From Glandiceps talaboti (lineage: Eukaryota > Hemichordata > Enteropneusta > Spengelidae): 64,000 nucleotides of DNA. Location: NCBI RefSeq assembly GCF_964340395.1, contig NC_135566.1, forward strand, positions 6,801,001 to 6,865,000, given 5' to 3'. Under the pieces are notes generated by a model. That model worked only from the letters and a program-made list of their open reading frames with translations, was not told the DNA's origin and ran no database searches. The position numbers and the translations under genes were made by a program. How positions within the stretch are numbered: position 1 is the stretch's first letter; every line of letters begins with the position of its first letter. Below, piece after piece: positions 34,751-61,500 of the stretch.

Positions 34751-37354
34751 GTAGAAATTTAAAGATCATAATTTTTATTTTGATGGTTATATATAGAAAT
34801 ACATTATATTGGAACAGCATAATACTGATCGCCACTGCGTCTCATCTGTAATAGTTGTACATGTGTGCTAATAACACACGTAAAATATACCACCACTTCA
34901 AAGGACATAATATACAATTCCCCAGCCTGAACTAAAGCGACCGATGTTTACATGATTCAGATATATCTGTGAAAATAGTACCAATCACTTTTTTTTCAAA
35001 TGTTCTCTATATAAGATTGTGGTGATCTTCAAAATAACACTGGACTGTACATGCTGTCACATACCTACCTCAGCATCAAGTTCCACCAGACCCTTCACTT
35101 CGACAAATATACAGTTGTTCGTGTCTCTCCGAGTATGTGTTTGAGACATGTTTTGTACAGTAAAAAGGTAATGTGCAGTTAAGGTGGCCCACACTGAAAT
35201 CATGACCTTTGCCAAACGACAAGGTTATAGTCTATATGAATAAACCAAGGTCAATTGAAGGTCATTCCAATCCGTTCGAAGTCCTAACAAAAATCTACTC
35301 TCCAGATGATAACTGCTGACACTCTTTTCATAAGTTTTCTCTGTAAATCATTGTGAATGACACTTATTCATGTTGTTGTAGTCAACATCTCAGTTTACAA
35401 TAGTGGTCCTTTGTACAATGAATGGGTAGTCATTTTGGGCTTTTTCATAAACAATGGTAATTTTTCAAGTAGAAACCAAAGTAAGTTATTTTATTGATTA
35501 AAAACATTCCAAAATAGTAGGCTACCCTTTTCTCATCCACAAAGCCACTTCAATGTATGTTCAGAGACAGAGGTTAATGAACGCTAATAATACATAGATG
35601 ACCTTGAGGTAACTTCTACATTCTCTAACTACCATGAGATGTTAGCGGCAAGATCAATAGTTTATAGTTTAATAGGCCTCAGAACCCCGACCCCAGGCCA
35701 CACCCCTTTCTAACTTAATTAGCAAAATTGAAAATTGTTTCAGACAGCATGCGCATCTGATTTTTATTGAAAGCTCTTTTTCTATTTGTCTGTATTTTTT
35801 ACGTGGTTGAATAAAATTTATTTGAAAAATGACTTGACAGGTAATCAAAAATTGACACATTGGCAAAACGTATACACTTTACTTTACTTTACTTTACTTT
35901 ACTTTACTTTACAAGTATGAGAACTTGCAATACAAAGCCACATCCGTCTAAACATAAACTGCTACGGCTAGCTAGTAGTAGTGGTGGTGGTGGTGGTGGT
36001 GGTGGTGGTGATTATTTTAAAATTAACATAGGCCCCATCTGTATTCATACGCTGATTATATTTTGTCATATTCCTAAAAAACTTTCTTAAATATTTTAAA
36101 TTTATTTATTACTAATTGTGTGCACATACATAATAACATGCTATATAATAATCAGTTTGAATTGCGCGTAAATACAACTAAATGGTCAAAACTGGTACCG
36201 GTTGTGCATGGAGGTGTTTTCATGTCATATGGGGAACCGACAGATGCATGTACAGACAGGACGTGACGTAATGATTAATTCGATTTATTCACGTGAGTCC
36301 CGTACGTGCAATTACAAACCTTTACATAGTGCGTTATCTTTTATAGTTTTTTGCAATTATTGGGTTAAAAATATCGATCTGAATCTGAATACAAGAATCC
36401 AAAAGAAATATCCAATTTCCCTCCATGTAGACACTTCAAACTTCAAACTGTGTGTATATCAGTCACTAGACAACAATACAGGGTGTCATTAACCCATTTC
36501 TCATGATAACTCTGAGAACCCTGGGACGGTAAATGACCATTTAGGGAGTCTCCAGTAATTACAGGTGAGGGAGGGCTTGGGGAAGCTTTGGGGTTATGTT
36601 TTACAAATTGGTTCTCGGGGAGGGTCACATTTTAGAAAGTGAGAGTTAGTGGAGGGTCACAGTTCACGTTTGATTCATTGTATTATCTAATTTTGCATTA
36701 TTTTGTGATTTTGGCATCCGACCGGTGTCACATACTCCACAGCTGCCAGATCCCACCACTGCCACAATTTTTCCAGAACATATCAGTCAAATCGCTGACG
36801 ACAACCATGCAGTGAATCAATCATTAGTGGTATGAGGAGAGGTCAGTGGGTCTCAATGGAGTGATAGTTTGTTCAACTTAGTGTGGCTCCCTGAAAGTTA
36901 AATGGATTTATCAGGAGACTTTTCGGTCTTTCACGGGAATCAATTAACAAAGTGCCATCACACAATGAAATTCATTGCAATGGTAGTATTTGGAAACAGC
37001 CCATCCCTTTATAAGTATCATTGTTGTAACAGGTGAAATGGAGTCCTTACCATTGAATCTGGCTAGTGTCCATTTTCACATCTATTCATATATCAACATT
37101 CTAACCCATTTAACATATTCAAACCGGGGAAGTTCATGTTTTAGAGAAACAAACTTGATGCGATGGAGGGCCACTGTTAGATAAAGGGGTGGGGGTGTTA
37201 CATTTTACGCGAAATTCCGAGCTTAATTTCTCCTGGCCCTCCTCCCTGTAATTACTGGAGGCTCCCTTACCAGTGCGTATTAAGTTTCGGACGACATACT
37301 ACTCTAACTTCAAAAGGCGTCAGCAGGCCAGGCTTTCATGGTAAGCGCATCAAT
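34751..37354. other. Intron-1-like remnant, low-complexity DNA and FAAH C upstream region
   Basis: Intron 1 sequence runs to about 35640. It is followed by a CTTTA pentamer run (about 35876-35912), a GGT run (about 35979-36009), sequence related to the FAAH exon 1 upstream region (from about 36430) and a MITE at 36544-37266. No coding exon is visible. Confidence 0.6.
36544..37266. mobile_element. PIF/Harbinger-like MITE (723 bp) in the FAAH C promoter region
   Basis: The terminal inverted repeats read GGGAG(T/C)CTCCAGTAATTACAG and are flanked by a TTA duplication (36541-36543 and 37267-37269). The uninterrupted site is visible upstream of the other first exons (CATTTACCAGTG near 34440). A three-base TTA target is characteristic of PIF/Harbinger elements. 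No transposase ORF is present. It ends about 88 bp before the FAAH C start codon. Confidence 0.85.
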
Positions 37355-45974
<8,620 letters not shown>

Positions 45975-47608
45975 GACATTTTGAAGGAAACTAAAATTTG
46001 TGTCTTGCTAGCATGTTTAGTGGTGTAGTAGTCGCTAGTACTAATAGTCTTTCACATCTATAGGAAGGCTAAAATTAGCCTGGGTTTATACAATTACAAT
46101 ATGTGCATCCAATATGACAGTAAGGTATACTAGTAGAGTAGACTCTTATGTCTGTCAAATTTACTGATTGTCAATGGAGGGAAATAGTTCAGTGAAAATC
46201 TTATCATAAACACAGAAAAATTCTTAAATATTTTTTTTTCAGATGCACTTAGTACGCTATTGAAGGTCTTTGACATTTTTGTGCTATTTGCAAAAAAAAA
46301 TCAGGAATAACTAAATTTTTGACATTAAAGTCAAAATGTTGTCATTTTAGAATCCAATATGGCTGCCAAATATGTTACCGGTAGGTAAATCTAAAGGAAA
46401 ATAAAGCAATCATTGATTTCCTTGAAACAAGACGGTTTCTTTTATTATTTTAAAAGGGCTTGGAACAAGCTTTCATATGGTAAGGTTTGGAGAGATTTTA
46501 CTAAATTTGATTTCAATGGACACTGGTCAGTGCAGCACATTCTACTTTAAATCAGTCTTACCGTGGAGAGAAAACAAGTACAGCATAATTTGTATTATTT
46601 CCTGTGACAAGCTGTTTTAATGATGTGTGACCCTTAAAAATGACAGATTTACATTTCACCTGCCTTGACATGTCAAAGGTCATCAAATGACAATTCAAAA
46701 TTTGACATTTCATCAAGCAAAAAATAGATTTCCATCAAATTTCAACTTTGACAAAGTGCCCAATATAGAGGTTTCGTAGGGTGGTATTATATGTTGTTAC
46801 ATTCACAGTATAATATAATACACTTAAACAGACAACTGCCGACGTCTGGGACCCTATTTTGCATATGACTGACTGTATGTTTGGAGGTGGAGAACTTGTG
46901 ATGACTCACTGGCAAGTAATCACCAAAATATAAACATTCCCTATATCTGGGTTTTTCACATGCAAATGCCGCACATTTGAATAATCCTGAATGACACACA
47001 ATCTAAGCAGCTGTTTGCAGGGGAATTTGTCTCATTTGGAAAGATTTTTTAATTCTATGAAACAAACAGACTGATTTTCAACTAATTTGTGTATCAAGTT
47101 ACCATCCTACGACATTCACAAACAACTTGTACATGATACATGACCTGTATGTTTCTCGGAGCACAGAAAAAATGCTGAAAACAAGACCCAGAAGCTAGTG
47201 CTCTGTACAGCAGTTTGAATTTCCCGCATTTGCATAGATTAGCCATAATCCTCTTTATATAGGGCAGTTCTGTCTATAAAACAAATTAGACTATATAAAG
47301 TATCTATTATTTGTGTTTGTAGATACTCAGAAGTCGTCTGATGAAATGACTTTATTGATAAATGACAGAGACAAACCTCAGTTGAGTTTAATAGCTTATC
47401 AGAATTTTCACCCAAGTAAAAATAACTCTGCGCTTACTTTTGATGAAATACCTGGTAATAGAGTGAAAACTCTACACAGAGTCCTGAGAATTGGGGAGAT
47501 TTTAAAAGTACCTCACCTGCCTGTACATTTAGTATTACTGAGTTCACAGAGTATAGTTAAAGTATACTTGATTTTTATAGCTAGCACTGTGAGTATCGTC
47601 TCTAAGAT

Positions 47609-47836
47609 ACAACATGTCCTACCACCCTATCAGCCAAAGGGAAGGCACAACATGTCCTACCACACTATCAGACAAAGGGAAGGCACAACATGTCCTACCA
47701 CCCTATCAGCCAAAAGGAAGGCACAACATGTTCTACCACACTATCAGCCAAAGGGAAGGCACAACATGTCCTACCACCCTATCAGCCAAAGGGAAGTCAC
47801 AACATGTCCTACCACCCTATCAGCCAAAGGGAAAGG
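47609..47836. repeat. 38-bp minisatellite, six units
   Basis: Unit ACAACATGTCCTACCACCCT followed by ATCAGCCAAAGGGAAGGC, starting at 47609, 47647, 47685, 47723, 47761 and 47799, with few substitutions between copies. Confidence 0.95.
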
Positions 47837-48553
47837 CTGATGGGAGTGGAACGACATGGAACATCTAGTGTGACAAGTAATCAGAGGATAACCAGGGTTA
47901 GGATGTACTGGTAGCAAATCACTCTACTGAACTGCTATTATAAACAGTGCCCTCTAGTGGTGGTTTGATATTTCTCAAGTGTTAAAATACACTGAAGTAT
48001 TGCTATATAACAAACAAGTCATTGTATATCAAGCAAACAAAGGTATACTGAATCATTCACTGAATTATATTGAATTTGGGCAAATGAAAATACACACGTT
48101 TATTCAGGTGACATGTATGTACATGGTGATCAACACACTAACTTTTACCTATGTCTTGTGTTAGCACCAGTGGTTACTATATATACCACAAAATTTGCCT
48201 ACGTACCATCCATATCCAGTGTGAACTCCAAATTTAAGTAGAAATAACAGTCTCCCATAAAGAGACAAAAAGTGTTTGCTTCACATTCAATAAACCTTAA
48301 AACGCACAAAATTTACATAAGTAGAATTCATCACCTTAGTAACCATGGTAACCATCATCTATTTTTACATCACAGTACAATATCTCTAAACCATACACCA
48401 TCTTTTGTTTACACATGTTCATAAGTAAAGCTACACTAGTTGCACCTGGAATGCTTTTTTGAAACTGTTTTGTTAGATATAATTGATTTACTCATAATAT
48501 TGTACACCCTGAACAGTATTGAATCACCCGTGGGTAAATGTATTTGTGAAAGC

Positions 48554-48685
48554 TGTACAGATAATATGCTGCAATATATCTGTACAGATAATATGCTGCA
48601 ATATATCTGTACAGATAATATGCTGCAATATAGCTGCACAGATATGCTGCAATATATCTGTACAGATAATATGCTGCAATACATC
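48554..48685. repeat. 27-bp minisatellite, five units
   Basis: Unit TGTACAGATAATATGCTGCA followed by ATATATC, starting at 48554, 48581, 48608, 48635 (a 24-bp variant) and 48659. Confidence 0.95.
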
Positions 48686-49796
48686 CAATAAAATAGATTT
48701 TTGGGACCGCACCCAAAAATCAGTACCGCTTATATTTACCTTTACACTAAATTTCATAAATGTTCAGTCTTAAGCAAATCAGACACATGTACAACCATGA
48801 TAATATATAAAGTATACCCTGATGTATTCATTAAATCTTCAACAAGGGAAATGGAAGGTAAAAACTGAAGTAAATATGGTTCAATGGAATTATAGAGATA
48901 AACGTTTGGAATGACCTACTAGTGTACAAAAATAAAACTGAAATTACTTGAATAGACAGATCTTCGGCAAGGATGTGTGATATATTGCACGGCTAAAATT
49001 AACATAGTTTGGAATGTATCATATACACTGGTCTACTTGGCAAGAAAATGTTGAAAATTCCACACGTAAAATTTTCATTTCGTGTGATGAACCTGAGCAG
49101 GTCAGAAAATGAAAGTGGTGTACATATTGAAGTGCGGTATCTGACATTTGTGCTAGGTTTGGTTGAAATCAGGATGAGTCACAAAGTTCAACACTGAGGG
49201 CACTATAGTACAGCCCTGCATAAAATTTTACTAGATCCTACTGTACAGTGGTAACTGACATATTTACTAGGTGTTAACGTCATTTTGTTATATCTTGTAG
49301 AAAGTAAAATGGAAACAACAAAGTAATACATTGTCTCGCTCTATAGCAATGAAAGGTAACAGTAGTCTGGAATACTAAACAATTGTCTGTGAAGTTCTGG
49401 TTTGATTTCAGTAGAAAAATTTGCTGTTACAAAACCAGGACTTTCATAATACCCTGCAGGATGGTATGTACATATGACAATACACTGACATACTATCATA
49501 TAGCATTGATTGGTAAATTACATAACATATTCTGCAATATTTGAATTGTGTAATTAAAAAAAGGAAAACAAAAACTTCAAAATCTCAGCAATTGAAAATC
49601 AAATTCTGGGGTAACATTTGTTTGTTTACATTGTTCATGCAATTTCTGTTGTAAATATTAAGATTGCCTTCATGAACATAAATGGAAATATATCATTTTT
49701 ACATAAGCAGTGTCTACAGATATATGATCATATCACACAGTTAGAAATACACGTAGACTTACTGAAGAGAGAAAAAGTCAGTGTGCAACCAATCTG

Positions 49797-49799
<3 letters not shown>

Positions 49800-49859
<60 letters not shown>

Positions 49860-49878
49860 GTGTGTGTGTTTGTGTGTA
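49800..49878. repeat. (GT)n microsatellite
   Basis: GT dinucleotide run with a few interruptions near its 3' end. Confidence 0.97.
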
Positions 49879-51276
49879 TGTGATTGATAATGACTATGTC
49901 AATGTATAAACAGTGTCTTTTCTAAGGTCTGGGAACCCCAGTAACAGTAAGTGAGAAATCTGGTAAGACTGATAGTTTTCCATACATTACAAATATGTAT
50001 CATAATTATGGTGGAGAACCCAGGTAAAATGACTGGTGATTTTACCTACTTACCACCCTTAACAAAAACACTACTAAATGTTTCAAATTACAGAGATTCA
50101 ATTTGGTACAGTAATTTGATTACATATCTGGACCATGTTTGAAATAGTGTAGACTTCTTTGAGAAGAGTTGAGAAGTTGTAAACAAAATAGAACATATAG
50201 AAAAGACTGGCAAGGACATACAATTTACAATAATAATATATTCCTGCTGTGAATTTTAGACTAATATGTGAAAGTATAATATTACTAGAAACAACCCAAC
50301 TTTATAATACAATAGGAAGACATTAGGAATTGCTAATTATGTTGTAAATAAGGGCAAAACTGCACAAAACTGTCCATGCATAACCTATGGGTATTGTGAT
50401 AAGGCATACAGTAAGGGCTTATCTATGGCCACAGTAACGGACCAACAAATCTATGGGTGTTACAACAGTGCAAACAACTTGGATATGGAATCATGGAATG
50501 AATACATATTTCAACAACAACAAATTGAAATCAACACTTTTTATATTTCTGGTAGATGATTTGATTTGATTTGATCTGATTTGATTTAATTTTGATTTTT
50601 ACACTTCAGCAAAATATTTAGTGTAGCCTTCTCCTATGTTATTACCCATTTCAATACGTAAGTATGTGATTATGAAAACTGCATGTATCAATGTTGAAAA
50701 CCCTTCCTAAAAGTTCCCTGTATTTCAGTTCTAGTGTTTCTATTACAAAAAAATATCACTTTTGGTTACCATCATGTTGAAAGCAGGCACACATTTCAAA
50801 TACTACTACTGAAAATGTACTATCGGCAAACTAAGAAAGGCACGATATAAAACTATTGTTGCTCGATGTGGTAGATTACAAAAATGAGTGATACCATGGT
50901 TATGTGGATATTATCACCCTGTAATCAAGATAGTGTAAATACTGAATGAGGTTGAATGTGGCGCCACTTGGGAAAAACTCCCTATCACAAACACCACTCC
51001 ACTGTGAGTATAATTACATCAAAACCAATTAATACATTAGATCAACATGTTGCAATAATAGCTTAACTTTTAGTGTGTGTGTTCATTAGCTTGCCGATAG
51101 TTCATTTTCCATTGTTGTAACTCTATTGTTATAAGTTTTAACTATGCCATTTCAACAACCTTGTTGCAGTGCATCTCTGATACAGTGGCATCATCTTATC
51201 CTTGTCCCTCCTAGATAAATGGAATGATCCATCCATTCAATGTTGACCATTCCAAAGTCTTGTAGGGGTGGAACCA

Positions 51277-55534
<4,258 letters not shown>

Positions 55535-58500
55535 TGTGACTTGATTATATATACATGTATAATAGTAGACCTGCAATCACAAACAATACAGAAAAAAATT
55601 TGGTAAAGCATAAACAGATCGTAGATATAATGATTTTTACAGATTTTATTATTTACCCTAATTAGCATTTAACAGGCATCATTTGAATAACATGATTTCA
55701 TAAATTGAGTGAAATTATTTTATGTGTAAAAACTTAAAGATATAGGGACAAAAAATCAAAAGCCCGATCGATCACTGAGCACACGGATATCAACGAGCAT
55801 GCCACTTGCCATATTTGGACAAAGCGTGCCAAGGTGTCATATAGAAAATCATTTCACAAATTCATGAGCAGAGCAGCACCCCTCTTATGAAACAGTATAC
55901 CACTTGAAGTTTGTTCATCACATACTGTCGATATTAAAATTCAAGAAGGATGTTGAGACATCTGTTCGCAAGAGCTTTCAGACTTTTACAACAATCTACT
56001 ACATATATATACTCTACGTAGATGAGTCTTCATCATAAAATCTGCAATAGAATTGTTCCTGTTCAGCACCATAGAACATTACTTAGTATTGGATTTTGGC
56101 ACTATAGATTCTTTTGATTGATTGATTGATTGATTGATGCACGCACACCCACCATTGCATTACATTGAGTATATAATAATGATTACTTTTCATATTTACA
56201 CCTATATCTACATACAGAGCCCATAATTCCACTATAAATTAAAGAGTTAACAAATCTGTCTCCCCTGTTACTGACACAAAATAGTTTTTACCTGATAACA
56301 CTTTCTATCCAAATACAACACATACAGCCTAACTACTTTTATAACATGAAAAACACCAGCTGTTGATTCCATTAAACTCAGATATTACTCTACAAATACT
56401 GTAACGTGTCAATAACCGGTTCCAAAGTTCACACACCACGCTATATGGCCTGACATGACATTTCTCTTTTGTGTCTGGCTGACTGAAAAACTCAACTCAA
56501 GGTCATTTCAACTCAGACCTAACCTTTGACCCCAAAGTAAACAAGAGCGTCTGAGAGTAACATATTTTTCCATACAAAATTATAAAATATTTATTGCATG
56601 GAAAGATTGGAAAACACGGGAAGGATTATGTTGTGTGTATTACTAGAGTTTAGCTATTATAGATACGTACTTGGTACAAGGCACCAACAAGTTTTGAATG
56701 GAACGTGGCTACCTGGCTAAGAGACTCTGTAATAGAGTACATAATATTGACTTGCATTAATATTAACGAAGTCTGTGTTGTATACATTTAGTCTGGGGCA
56801 ATGACTTAGTCTTTCCATTGTCGTTTACAGAGAGGTTGGCTACCAAGAAAGTAAATCAAACTTACATGCCTATCAAACAGTCTCTTAAAAATCTGACATG
56901 ATTTATAACTTAATGTTCATTTCTAACTGATAACCTTTCTGAACTAAGTTAATATAAGTTCATTTTAAAGAAATACCTAACCTGGTTAACAGTTCACCTG
57001 CTTACAGTACACCTCTGTGGCTGCCAAAGTATCACCACTATCTGAGTATAACCATACACCCTATATGTGTCTATGGTGTACCTTAACCTTTGACATACTA
57101 GATACAGGTACTAGTACATCATGACTTTGTCACCTCTCTAATGCATGGCGTTATTACATATATATGTATAATGTCATCTCATTTCACATGCATGGTGCTA
57201 TCACTTCATATACTGGGGATGATGTCATCATATCTTAGATACATGATGTCATCATATCTTAGATGCATGATGTCATTATATCTTAGATACATGATGTCAT
57301 TATATCTTAGATACATGATGTCATATCTTAGATACATGATGTCATTATATCTTAGATACATGATGTCATTATATCTTAGATACATGATGTCATCACATCT
57401 TAGATACATGATGTCATACCTTAGATACATGATGTCATTATATCTTAGATACATGATGTCATCATATCTTAGATACATGATGTCATCATATCTTAGATAC
57501 ATGATGTCATTATATCTTAGATACATGATGTCATCATATCGTAGATGCATGATGTCATTATATCTTAGATGCATGATGTCATTATATCTTAGATACATGA
57601 TGTCATCATATCTTAGATACATGATGTCATCATATCTTAGATGCATGATGTCATTATATCTTAGATACATGATGTCATCATATCGTAGATGCATGATGTC
57701 ATTATATCTTAGATGCATGATGTCATCATATCTTAGATGCATGATGTCATTATATCTTAGATGCATGATGTCATCATATCTTAGATGCATGATGTCATCA
57801 TATCTTAGATGCTTGATGTCATTATATCTTAGATGCATGATGTCATCATATCTTAAATACATGATGTCATTATATCTTAGATGCATGATGTCATTATATC
57901 TTAGATACATGATGTCATATCTTAGATACATGATGTCATCATATCTTAAATACATGATGTCATCATATCTTGGATGCATGATGTCATCATATCTTAGATG
58001 CATGATGTCATCATATCTTAGATACATGATGTCATATCTTAGATACATGATGTCATATCTTAGATACATGATGTCATCATATCTTAGATGCATGATGTCA
58101 TCATATCTTAAATACATGATGTCATTATATCTTAGATGCATGATGTCATTATATCTTAGATACATGATGTCATATCTTAGATACATGATGTCATCATATC
58201 TTAAATACATGATGTCATCATATCTTAGATGTATGTTACATGTACTATATCTTAGATGTATGATGTCATAACACTGTAGATGCATGAATGAAAGTCATCA
58301 TACCACAGACATGTGATGACATCACATCTGTGACAGATGACTCAAAAGTAATTCGCTAGGACTATCTGTGTAAACAACTTCAGATGACCTAATCCTTATG
58401 AGGACACTGACCTGTCATCAAATCTCACTTGTCTGTGCAACTAATGAGTAAATCTAACAAATTCAAATCTAACTGATCAATGAAATCAATTTTACTCCAT

Positions 58501-61500
58501 ATCAATGAACTTGTACATCTTTTGAAGTATGTTCAATCACACCATAACACATTTGATAGGAGTAGTCATGTACTGTGTGACCTTAGTAGGGTAGTAATCT
58601 CTTTAAAACTGACATTTTATCTACACAGGCTTACACAATCAATAGCGCTACATACCAGCTTGTCTGACTGACTGACTGCTGTTTAAAAATTTAGGTGCAG
58701 TAATGTTTAATGTTTTAGAAATGTTTAACATTTGACTACCATTTGAAAGTTTAGTAAGGTTTAATTTTTTTGGTATAGTAAGGTTTTTATTTTAAATAGC
58801 CATGAATAATTTTTACTTGTACTCTGCTGTTACATGCATTATTTCCTTCAAGTTTTGACTCCAGTCAACGTACAGAAAAAAATACATGGTGGTTAGATCA
58901 AGAGAAACTTTTTTTTTAAAAACTAAAGGCCATTCTGTCGTGTTTTGTGACACATGTTAGTTGAATAGTGACTAATCTACAGAAAGTGACAGGCAGTTGT
59001 GTCCTTTTCAAAGTACCGGTACTTTTCACGAATCAATTTGATATATCATACCATCTGCCTGAACTTTGGCATTTTTATCAAAATGTTTCATTTCCTCAAC
59101 ATTATTCACAAAGCCATGTTTGATGTTTGTACTGGTCAGTCTGGAGATGTCAGTTATTTTGCTGTCAGTTGTCAGCAAAATAACAAAATTTAAACTGTTG
59201 AAAAAAAAATTTCCTACATATGTCATTGTCCGCACATTATTTCCGAAAGAAATGTTTGAAGTATATAAGTTGTAACTAGTAGGTCTGTCAGAAAGTTTCA
59301 GTTATTTTGGCCTCAGAAATAAAAAACAATGTAATGAAATGCAATGCAATGCAAAAAATAAAATTTAATAACTTCATATTCAGTTACAACTTGAAAATTT
59401 AGCTAATATTGAAAATTTCTAATCACAGAGTCAAAATATTTCTTGGAAGCAAATGCCCAAATTTTTGTTTCAACAGAACTGTTAGGGTGTACTACATGGG
59501 GTATTGAAAATTCATGTTATTTCTGCCGCCTTAGAAATACAGTGGCAAAGAGAGACATGGAAGAAGAGTAAAAAATCAAATTTATTGCAGTCAGTTGCAA
59601 CTTGAAAATGACCTCATCAAAGGCCCAGGTCATCTATTCTTTTCGACATTGCATCAACACATCTGTTAATCGACAAATCAATACACTTCAAAATCAATAA
59701 CATGAATTTCCAATTTTTTATTCTTTGTTTCAAACAGCTTAGGTTGTGTACGACACATGTCATGTTTTTCTCAAAAGCTGACTAAGTGTCCAAATGTGAC
59801 AACATGTTTTCTTTGCATGCTCCCTTTAGAAGCCAGTGTATCCCCATGTTTTTTTGCAAAATTCTACTGAAAGAAAGCAGTGACCTTGAAAATACAATAT
59901 CATCATCACCTGATGTTTGATGGGTTATTGAGTTACAAATGTTGTTGTTTATTAGCAAATCTCTCATTTTTTTCATGTTCTACATTTCAAGGACAAGACA
60001 TCCAAAATTACAGACTATCCCCTTGCTTGAAAACACTCCCAATGTGTGTTACTGTATACTAACGATGACATTACACAGCAAATCACTGCACACCGCAGTG
60101 TGCCCTACATTGACAAACACTGCTTTCTTGTGACCAACCACAATTCTGAGTACTTGAAATAAGATATTACTGCCTAGGTGCATCATAAAAATAACGAACA
60201 TTTGATTTCTTGGTCAACACCATAACTTCCGCTCCACGTGCTTCACATGTATAGGTGCACGTGAGAATAAGTCGACCTTCTTGTTCTATTTTGACCCTCT
60301 AGCATGAGGTAAAATGGTAATTTGCAGGTACTGAGAATTTGATGTTCTCTTATGCCTAACTACATGTATTAGTACTACGTGCCGTGGATTGGTGACTGAC
60401 ATTAAAACTTCTGTTTTATAATCTAGACCCACCACAGAATATGTTTATTACTGAAGCGTACACTACAGCACAGTATTGCATGTTGCCCATATCCACCAAT
60501 AGAATAAATTTTATTTCCTAGAATATCATCACCAGGAAAGCAAACAACACATACTAACTTTCCCTTGCTTGCAACATTGGATATTGGAGGAAATCTCACC
60601 AAGTACCCATAATTTTGAATCCTAAAAGATCTCGGCAAATAGAAAGTAATACAGAACAAAATAAAATATGCTTTGTATTAATTTCATTGGCTTTCAAAAT
60701 GAGTGTGTCTAAAACAGGTTGTCGTTTTTTATTATAGTGAAGATTGTAATTTATTATATTTTAAAACAGGTAAGTTCAAATCTGACTCTTGTAAACTTTA
60801 TCAGCTATCTTCTACAAAAATGTTCCCACTTTTAACTCTAATAAATTATATCATAGAACACTTGTAGACATCATAATATGTTAATTACTTAAATTATGTC
60901 ATAGATGAATGGTGGTACTTAGTAATTAGATGCAGGTGATAGAGAGACTGCGGTAGTGCATGGGTCCTCCACCCATGGGTGGAGGGTCTATGGGTGGTGC
61001 TATAAGCAGAGAAAGTTAAATGTACATATGTAGATAGTAATCACTCTACTGTAGGGACACACTATATATTCGTATGCAGTACCATAATTATATTGGTAAA
61101 TAACAATATTTGATGTTGACACACAGCAAACATATCAATAATTGACAAATAACATTTTTTCACATAATCAAATCACAAAACACCTGTGCATCTAATGCCT
61201 AAATGTATTTTTGAAAGCTCCTTTTTGAAATAATCAAATTGAATCTTTGGAATGTAGTTATTGCAGTTTACGTGGCCTCAACTATCATTGGCCTTGGTAA
61301 CAATTGGTATGCTGCTAGCTAAAAGACCCCCGTCCCAGGACCTGCCCACAAAAAAAATGTTGTCACGATCCAATGCACTACACTGAGTTGATAAGTTCTG
61401 AGATCCGTCAACTTCATTTAATCATTATCAGTATTACTATTATCTCCTCATAATCTTTACGCTTACCTCAACTCAATTAATCCAATGTCAACTTAGTATT

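Larger units (their letters stand above)
27430..35640. repeat. Tandem duplication unit 3
   Basis: It starts inside the hevein upstream region and carries the third hevein gene, an FAAH first exon (34532) and intron 1 sequence. At about 35455-35640 this is almost identical to 17455-17640. It ends where the sequence departs near 35645. Confidence 0.85.
45975..51276. other. Intergenic region between FAAH C and the PhnD-like gene (convergent 3' ends)
   Basis: It contains the 3' UTRs of two convergent genes. A candidate FAAH poly(A) signal AATAAA lies at 46400-46405. There is a diverged copy of the intron-12 dispersed repeat (about 46340-46540), three tandem-repeat arrays listed separately, and a GATTT pentamer patch near 50555-50600. 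No convincing exon was found; the longer frame at 47313-47840 is mostly minisatellite. Confidence 0.6.

Noticed and set aside
34532-34762. A separate short membrane-peptide gene at 34532 (and at 16577, 26487)
   Set aside because: The open frames are FAAH first exons: the same 73 residues begin both complete FAAH genes, and the stop codons seen lie in intron sequence.
47313-47840. 175-aa open frame downstream of FAAH C
   Set aside because: More than a third is the 38-bp minisatellite read in frame; the remainder matches no family I recognise and lacks splice or signal features.
57219-58268. CRISPR-like regular repeats
   Set aside because: The repeats are directly adjacent without unique spacers and the genome is eukaryotic; the same holds for the arrays at 47609 and 48554.
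57141-58285. Long open frames (376 aa on +, 359 aa on -) across 57.1-58.3 kb
   Set aside because: They are translations of the 24-bp minisatellite; open frames on both strands follow from unit lengths divisible by three, and there is no start context, splice structure or non-repeat domain.
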